Source: Chitinophaga pinensis | GTDB lineage: Bacteria; Bacteroidota; Bacteroidia; UKL13-3 | Length of the DNA stretch: 9,228 bases | NCBI GenBank assembly: GCA_943323675.2 | Contig: CALPIR020000085.1 | Span: 1 to 9,228, forward strand | Reading direction: 5' to 3' | Shown: one piece after another, positions 5,779 to 9,228 of the stretch | Layout of the letters: every line of letters starts with the position of its first letter | How positions within the stretch are numbered: the stretch's first letter is position 1 | The notes under the pieces: generated by a model | The model's database searches: none | What the model was told of the DNA's origin: nothing | What the model saw: only the letters and a program-made list of their open reading frames with translations | Translations under genes and position numbers: made by a program

Positions 5779-7044
5779 ATGCAAAATAACCAAATTAGCT
5801 GCCCAAACTGTGGCAGTCCCATAGATGTTGAAGATATTTTAGCTCATAAATTAGAAGATGAACTAAAGGTTAAATTTAATGCTCAGTTAGCTACTGAAAA
5901 GAAGAAATACGAATCGGAATTAGATCTATTAAATAAAGCCAAAGAAGAGTTTGAAACTAAAAAGAAAAAGGAAAACGAATTATTTCAAGAACGTTTGGAA
6001 AAAACGCTGAAAGAAGAACGTAAGGCAATAGAAGAAAAGTTAAAGGCCAAAGTTAAAGAGGAGTCGTTGGAACAATTGCAAGCATTACAAGACGAGTTAA
6101 AGGAAAAGTCGGAGCAAGTAAAAGAACTTAACCGAAGTAAGGCCGAAATAGAAAAACTAAAACGCGAAAAAGATGAGATGCGGGAGCAGGTTGAGGCTGA
6201 ATCGCAAAAGAAATTAAACGAAATTTTGTATGCTGAAAAAGATAAGATACGAAAGACGGAGGAGGAGCGAAATGAGTTACGTTTTAAAGAATTACAAAAA
6301 CAGTTAGAAGACCAAAAGAAACTAACTGAAGAAATGAAACGTAAACAAGAGCAGGGAAGTATGCAATTGCAGGGTGAGGTTCAAGAACTGGCAATAGAAG
6401 AATGGCTAATTTCTCACTTCCCGCTTGATACCATAGAAGAGATAAAAAAAGGTGCTCGTGGTGGAGACTGTATTCAAATTGTGAATACACGCACGCATCA
6501 AAATTGCGGTAAAATTTATTATGAGAGTAAACGTACCAAAGATTTCCAAGTAGGATGGATTGAAAAGTTTAAAACTGATATACGAGAAAAAGGTGCTGAT
6601 GTTGGTGTTTTGGTTACCGATGCTATGCCAGCTGATATGGAGCGCATGGGATTACGTGATGGCATATGGATTTGTACGTTTGATGAATTTAAGGGATTGT
6701 GCTCCGTATTGCGCGAATCGATTGTGCAGTTGAGTAATGCATTAAGTTCTCAAGAAAATAAAGGTGACAAAATGCATTTGTTATATGATTATTTAACAAG
6801 CACCACCTTCCGCATGCAGGTTGAAGCCATTGTGGAAGGATTCTCTCAAATGAAAGTAGCTTTAGATAGTGAAAAACGAGCGATGCAACGTATTTGGAAA
6901 GAACGCGAAAAACAAATCGAAAAAGTAATTACCAATACCATTGATATGTATGGCTCAATAAAAGGGATTGCGGGCAGCGCTATACAACCCGTAAAGGCTT
7001 TAGAGCTGCCAGAAGGTGATGATATGTTGGATGAAGAGGTTTAG
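5779..7044 (+). CDS. DUF2130 protein: CxxC motif, long coiled coil, PD-(D/E)XK-like C-terminal domain
   Basis: 421 aa from the ATG at 5779; a TTG four codons upstream is less likely because the ATG fits better with the -7 element at 5748. The N-terminus has one CPNCG pair (Cys8, Cys11), half a zinc ribbon, so zinc binding may need dimerisation. Residues about 25-190 are rich in Lys/Glu/Leu and are predicted as a long coiled coil. The C-terminal part contains RGGDCIQIV (Asp230), then YYESKRT (Glu249, Lys251) and FQVGWIEKFKTDIREKGADVGVLVT. The D...ExK pattern with a preceding conserved Glu (around ELAIEEWL) resembles the PD-(D/E)XK nuclease core; I recall that DUF2130 has been placed in that superfamily. 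No cellular role is established to my knowledge; general resemblance to RmuC (coiled coil plus nuclease-like domain) is only architectural. The gene follows dnaE after 69 nt on the same strand. Family assignment is fairly sure, nuclease activity is not. Confidence 0.85.
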   Translation: MQNNQISCPNCGSPIDVEDILAHKLEDELKVKFNAQLATEKKKYESELDLLNKAKEEFETKKKKENELFQERLEKTLKEERKAIEEKLKAKVKEESLEQLQALQDELKEKSEQVKELNRSKAEIEKLKREKDEMREQVEAESQKKLNEILYAEKDKIRKTEEERNELRFKELQKQLEDQKKLTEEMKRKQEQGSMQLQGEVQELAIEEWLISHFPLDTIEEIKKGARGGDCIQIVNTRTHQNCGKIYYESKRTKDFQVGWIEKFKTDIREKGADVGVLVTDAMPADMERMGLRDGIWICTFDEFKGLCSVLRESIVQLSNALSSQENKGDKMHLLYDYLTSTTFRMQVEAIVEGFSQMKVALDSEKRAMQRIWKEREKQIEKVITNTIDMYGSIKGIAGSAIQPVKALELPEGDDMLDEEV

Positions 7045-7057
7045 TTGAAGGTTAGCA

Positions 7058-7153
7058 CGCTCAATAGTGTCATGATATTTGACTGAACATGAGTTTGGTT
7101 TTGTATAAAAATAGTAAAGATTGCTATTGCCTCATGCTTCTGACAGTTGAGTG
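7058..7153 (+). other. Nested inverted repeats downstream of the DUF2130 gene (possible structured RNA)
   Basis: In the 224-nt gap before the FKBP gene, four stems nest inside one another: CGCTCAA (7058-7064) with TTGAGTG (7147-7153); TGTCA (7068-7072) with TGACA (7141-7145); CATGAG (7088-7093) with CTCATG (7131-7136); and AATAGTAA (7110-7117) with TTGCTATT (7121-7128) around an AGA triloop. The G-U pairs are of the kind permitted in plus-strand RNA. No T-run follows, so this is not a standard terminator. It could be a 3' UTR fold, or chance in AT-rich DNA. Confidence 0.3.
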
Positions 7154-7197
7154 ACGGTTTTGCAACTAAAATTTATCAACCACCTACCCAAAAACAC

Positions 7198-7227
7198 TTG
7201 TTTATTTGGTACATTATTACACCTTTG
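7198..7227 (+). promoter_or_regulatory. Candidate promoter for the FKBP gene
   Basis: TTG (7198-7200), 19 nt, then CACCTTTG (7220-7227), which departs from TAnnTTTG at the first position. Transcription would start near 7233, about 35 nt before the ATG at 7269. Confidence 0.35.
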
Positions 7228-7268
7228 CCACTTTGTAAAATCGACCGTAGGTCAGAAATTTAATAACT

Positions 7269-7751
7269 ATGCAAGTAAGCGCACACAAAGTAGTATCTAT
7301 TCATTACACATTAACTGATAATGCAGGTACGGTATTAGACAGTAGCAGCGGACGCGAACCGTTAATCTACATCCAAGGTTGAGGTCACTTGATTCCAGGG
7401 ATGGAAGAAGGAATTGAAGGCCGTAAAATTGGCGAGAAATTGAATTTGAAAATTGCTCCTGAAAAAGGATACGGTGTGCGTAACGATGAGTTCGTTCAAC
7501 AGGTTCCTAAAACAGCTTTTGGTGATCAAGAAATTCAACCGGGTATGCAGTTTGAAGCAGGAACCGAAGAGCAACGTTACATTGTAACTGTTACAGCCAT
7601 TGAAGATGATATGATAACAGTAGATGGCAATCACCCATTAGCTGGTGTAGAGCTAAACTTTGATGTAGAAATCATTTCAGTTCGCGAAGCTACAGGCGAT
7701 GAGTTGGCTCATGGTCATGTTCACGGACCAGATGGACATCACGATCATTAA
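7269..7751 (+). pseudogene. slyD: SlyD-like FKBP-type peptidyl-prolyl isomerase interrupted by in-frame TGA at codon 38
   Basis: The 160-codon reading frame encodes an FKBP-type prolyl cis-trans isomerase of the SlyD group, a cytoplasmic folding catalyst and chaperone. The N-terminal FKBP strands (HKVVSIHYTLTDNAGTVLDS, codons 6-25) lead to PLIYIQG, then TGA (7380-7382), then GHLIPGMEEGIEGRKIG; E. coli SlyD has YLHGHGSLISGLE here, so the stop replaces one ordinary residue with no shift of frame. The rest is intact: insert-in-flap domain (about 60-118, GYGVRNDEFVQQVPKTAFG), DGNHPLAGVELNFDVEI, and a short His-rich tail (GHVHGPDGHHDH) that may bind metal, far shorter than in E. coli. One base change from GGA, CGA or AGA would explain the TGA. 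Codon 45 (ATG, 7401) is an in-frame restart, but it would lack the first FKBP strands. Either a recent nonsense mutation or a sequence error; readthrough is less likely. A promoter candidate precedes it and a strong terminator follows. Confidence 0.85.
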
Positions 7752-7770
7752 GAACATATTTCTTTAAAGT

Positions 7771-7808
7771 AAAAGTCCGTTACCAACAAGTTGGTGCGGA
7801 CTTTTTTT
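7771..7808 (+). terminator. Intrinsic terminator after the FKBP gene
   Basis: AAGTCCG (7773-7779) pairs with CGGACTT (7797-7803) and ACCAA (7782-7786) with TTGGT (7791-7795) around a CAAG loop, with a small 2x1 internal loop (7780-7781 and 7796). A run of seven T follows at 7802-7808. It starts 19 nt after the FKBP stop and separates that unit from acs. Confidence 0.88.
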
Positions 7809-7909
7809 ATAAAGCTAAATCTAACTTTAATCAGAATGGTTTCTAAATAAGAATCAATTATTATTGTAATACTTAGTCTATGAGAATGATATGATTACGG
7901 TTAATTTAG

Positions 7910-7938
7910 TTGTTTAAAATAGTGTAACCTTGTATTTG
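7910..7938 (+). promoter_or_regulatory. Candidate promoter for acs
   Basis: TTG (7910-7912), 18 nt, then TGTATTTG (7931-7938), one mismatch from TAnnTTTG. It lies in the 185-nt gap between the FKBP terminator and acs and would give a leader of about 50 nt. Nothing else recognisable was found in that gap. Confidence 0.4.
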
Positions 7939-7993
7939 TTAATTTTAAAGCATTCATCAATTTTAATTGCGGAATTTTTCAATCCCTTTATCC

Positions 7994-9228
7994 ATGACAT
8001 ATCCCTATCAAATTAAAACACTCCAACAGTATCATGAAGCATATAAGCAAAGTGAAGAAAATCCTGAAGCCTTTTGGGCTAGTGTAGCCGAGCATTTTAT
8101 TTGGCATAAAAAATGGGATAAGGTTTTGGATTGGAATTTCACAGAGCCAAAAGTAGAATGGTTTAAAGGAGGGCTATTAAACATCACCGAAAATTGTATT
8201 GATAGGCATTTAGCCACCCGTGGCGAAGAACCCGCGTTAATATGGGAGCCCAATAATCCCGAGGAGAGAACGCGCGTTGTTACCTACAATAGATTGCATA
8301 AACGTGTTTGTCAAGTTGCACAAATGTTAACGAATTTAGGTGTTAAAAAGGGTGATCGTGTTTGTATATACATGGGTATGGTTCCCGAACTTACTTATGC
8401 TGTTTTAGGTTGTGCACGTATTGGTGCTGTTCACAGTGTAATATTTGGTGGGTTTTCGGCACAAAGCATTGCCGATAGATTAGAAGACGCTAAAGCCGAA
8501 TATATCATTACATGCGATGGTGCATATCGAGGCAATAAAGATATACCGCTTAAAAGTGTGATTGATGATGCCTTAATTGGCAATAAAGTGGTAAAAAAAG
8601 TAATTGTTTATACGCGTACGCGCACTCCTATTTCTATGATTAAAGGCCGAGATTTATGGTGGGAAGATGAAATGGAACATGCCGAACAACAAGTAGAAAA
8701 AGAGGGCAAAGTTTCTTTTCCTGCTGTGCCTATGGAAGCTGAAGACCCTTTGTTTATTTTATATACATCAGGTTCTACTGGTAAACCTAAAGGAGTGGTT
8801 CATACGGTAGCTGGTTATATGGTTTGGACTACATATACCTTTGTAAATGTATTCCAGTATCAGCCAGGTCAGGTGCATTTTTGTACGGCTGATATTGGTT
8901 GGATTACAGGTCACAGTTATATTGTATACGGACCGTTAAGTGCTGGTGGAACATCGTTGATGTTTGAAGGTATTCCTACATGGCCTGATGCTGGACGTTT
9001 TTGGGATATTGTTGATAAGCACAAAGTAGATATTTTATATACTGCACCTACTGCAATACGTAGTTTAATGGGCTTTGGTTTAGATTATGTAAAAGGTAAA
9101 GATTTAAGTTCATTAAAAGTTTTAGGATCAGTTGGCGAACCTATTAATGAAGAGGCTTGGCAATGGTATTTTAAAAATATTGGTAAAGAACGTTGCCCAA
9201 TTGTAGATACTTGGTGGCAAACAGAAAC
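7994..9228 (+). CDS. acs: Acetyl-CoA synthetase, AMP-forming (5' part, runs off window end)
   Basis: The frame stays open from the ATG at 7994 to the window end (411 full codons of an expected 630-650). The enzyme joins acetate and ATP to acetyl-AMP and then to acetyl-CoA in the cytoplasm, feeding acetate into central metabolism. The N-terminal acetyl-CoA synthetase segment (AFWASVAEHFIWHKKWDKVL, WFKGGLLNITENCIDRHL) is followed by the adenylate-forming fold: GCARIGAVHSVIFGGFSAQS, the phosphate loop YTSGSTGKPKGVVHT (257-271), DIGWITGHSYIVYGPL, and DTWWQTE (405-411) at the very end. In Salmonella Acs the second Trp of DTWWQT closes the acetate pocket, which favours acetate over longer acyl substrates. 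The C-terminal domain with the regulatory lysine that is acetylated in other bacteria lies outside. The upstream terminator and promoter candidate suggest independent transcription. Confidence 0.96.
   Translation, partial: MTYPYQIKTLQQYHEAYKQSEENPEAFWASVAEHFIWHKKWDKVLDWNFTEPKVEWFKGGLLNITENCIDRHLATRGEEPALIWEPNNPEERTRVVTYNRLHKRVCQVAQMLTNLGVKKGDRVCIYMGMVPELTYAVLGCARIGAVHSVIFGGFSAQSIADRLEDAKAEYIITCDGAYRGNKDIPLKSVIDDALIGNKVVKKVIVYTRTRTPISMIKGRDLWWEDEMEHAEQQVEKEGKVSFPAVPMEAEDPLFILYTSGSTGKPKGVVHTVAGYMVWTTYTFVNVFQYQPGQVHFCTADIGWITGHSYIVYGPLSAGGTSLMFEGIPTWPDAGRFWDIVDKHKVDILYTAPTAIRSLMGFGLDYVKGKDLSSLKVLGSVGEPINEEAWQWYFKNIGKERCPIVDTWWQTE

Noticed and set aside
6284..6490. Minus-strand frame encoding a hydrophobic peptide resembling a membrane protein
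   Set aside because: It is the antisense of the Lys/Glu-rich coiled coil of the DUF2130 gene, which naturally reads as Leu/Phe-rich on the other strand.
7380..7382. TGA as a sense codon (alternative code or selenocysteine)
   Set aside because: dinB and dnaE in the same window terminate with TGA at the expected family ends, and SlyD-type proteins have no selenocysteine at this position; no obvious SECIS-like hairpin follows the codon.
7362..7634. Minus-strand open frame of 90 codons within the FKBP gene
   Set aside because: It is antisense to conserved FKBP sequence; its openness follows from the codon composition of the real gene.

Overview
The window looks like a chromosomal segment from a member of the Bacteroidota. 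It is A+T-rich, no gene start has a convincing Shine-Dalgarno sequence, several intergenic regions carry matches to the Bacteroidota promoter (TTTG or TTG, then about 17-19 nt, then TAnnTTTG), and the DnaE-like protein is of a type I associate with this phylum. The order or family cannot be fixed from this sequence. TGA is used as a normal stop by two genes here, so the standard bacterial code applies.

Layout. (1) Positions 2-424 hold the 3' part of a WbpD/WlbB-type sugar N-acetyltransferase, the end of a surface-polysaccharide locus lying outside the window. (2) Positions 514-5709 form a DNA-damage/mutagenesis-type cassette: an XRE/S24 LexA-like self-cleaving regulator on the minus strand, a 194-nt divergent control region, then a Y-family polymerase (DinB type) and a short second replicative-type polymerase (DnaE paralog, 1001 aa) on the plus strand. 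(3) Positions 5779-7044 encode a DUF2130 protein: a CxxC N-terminus, a long coiled coil and a C-terminal domain with a PD-(D/E)XK-like D...ExK pattern. (4) Positions 7269-7751 encode a SlyD-like FKBP prolyl isomerase interrupted by an in-frame TGA at codon 38, followed by a clear intrinsic terminator. (5) From 7994 to the window end runs the first 411 codons of AMP-forming acetyl-CoA synthetase.

How the genes work together. The regulator-dinB-dnaE block is the most interesting part. It resembles in logic the proteobacterial LexA-controlled imuA-imuB-dnaE2 mutasome, but it has no imuA, its Y-family polymerase keeps all catalytic carboxylates (ImuB does not), and its repressor is a phage-type XRE/S24 protein. 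Both polymerases have candidate beta-clamp-binding motifs. The control region contains a TTAGTA/TACTAA dyad, five TTAGT/ACTAA half-sites, a 12-bp direct repeat placed just upstream of both start codons, and a 15-bp hairpin in the presumed dinB leader. A model of autoregulation with damage-induced derepression is an inference from these features. The remaining genes (FKBP, acs) are housekeeping genes with no evident link to the cassette; the DUF2130 gene may be a neighbour only, although a nuclease-like domain beside repair polymerases deserves attention. No RNA genes, CRISPR arrays, insertion sequences or attachment sites were seen.
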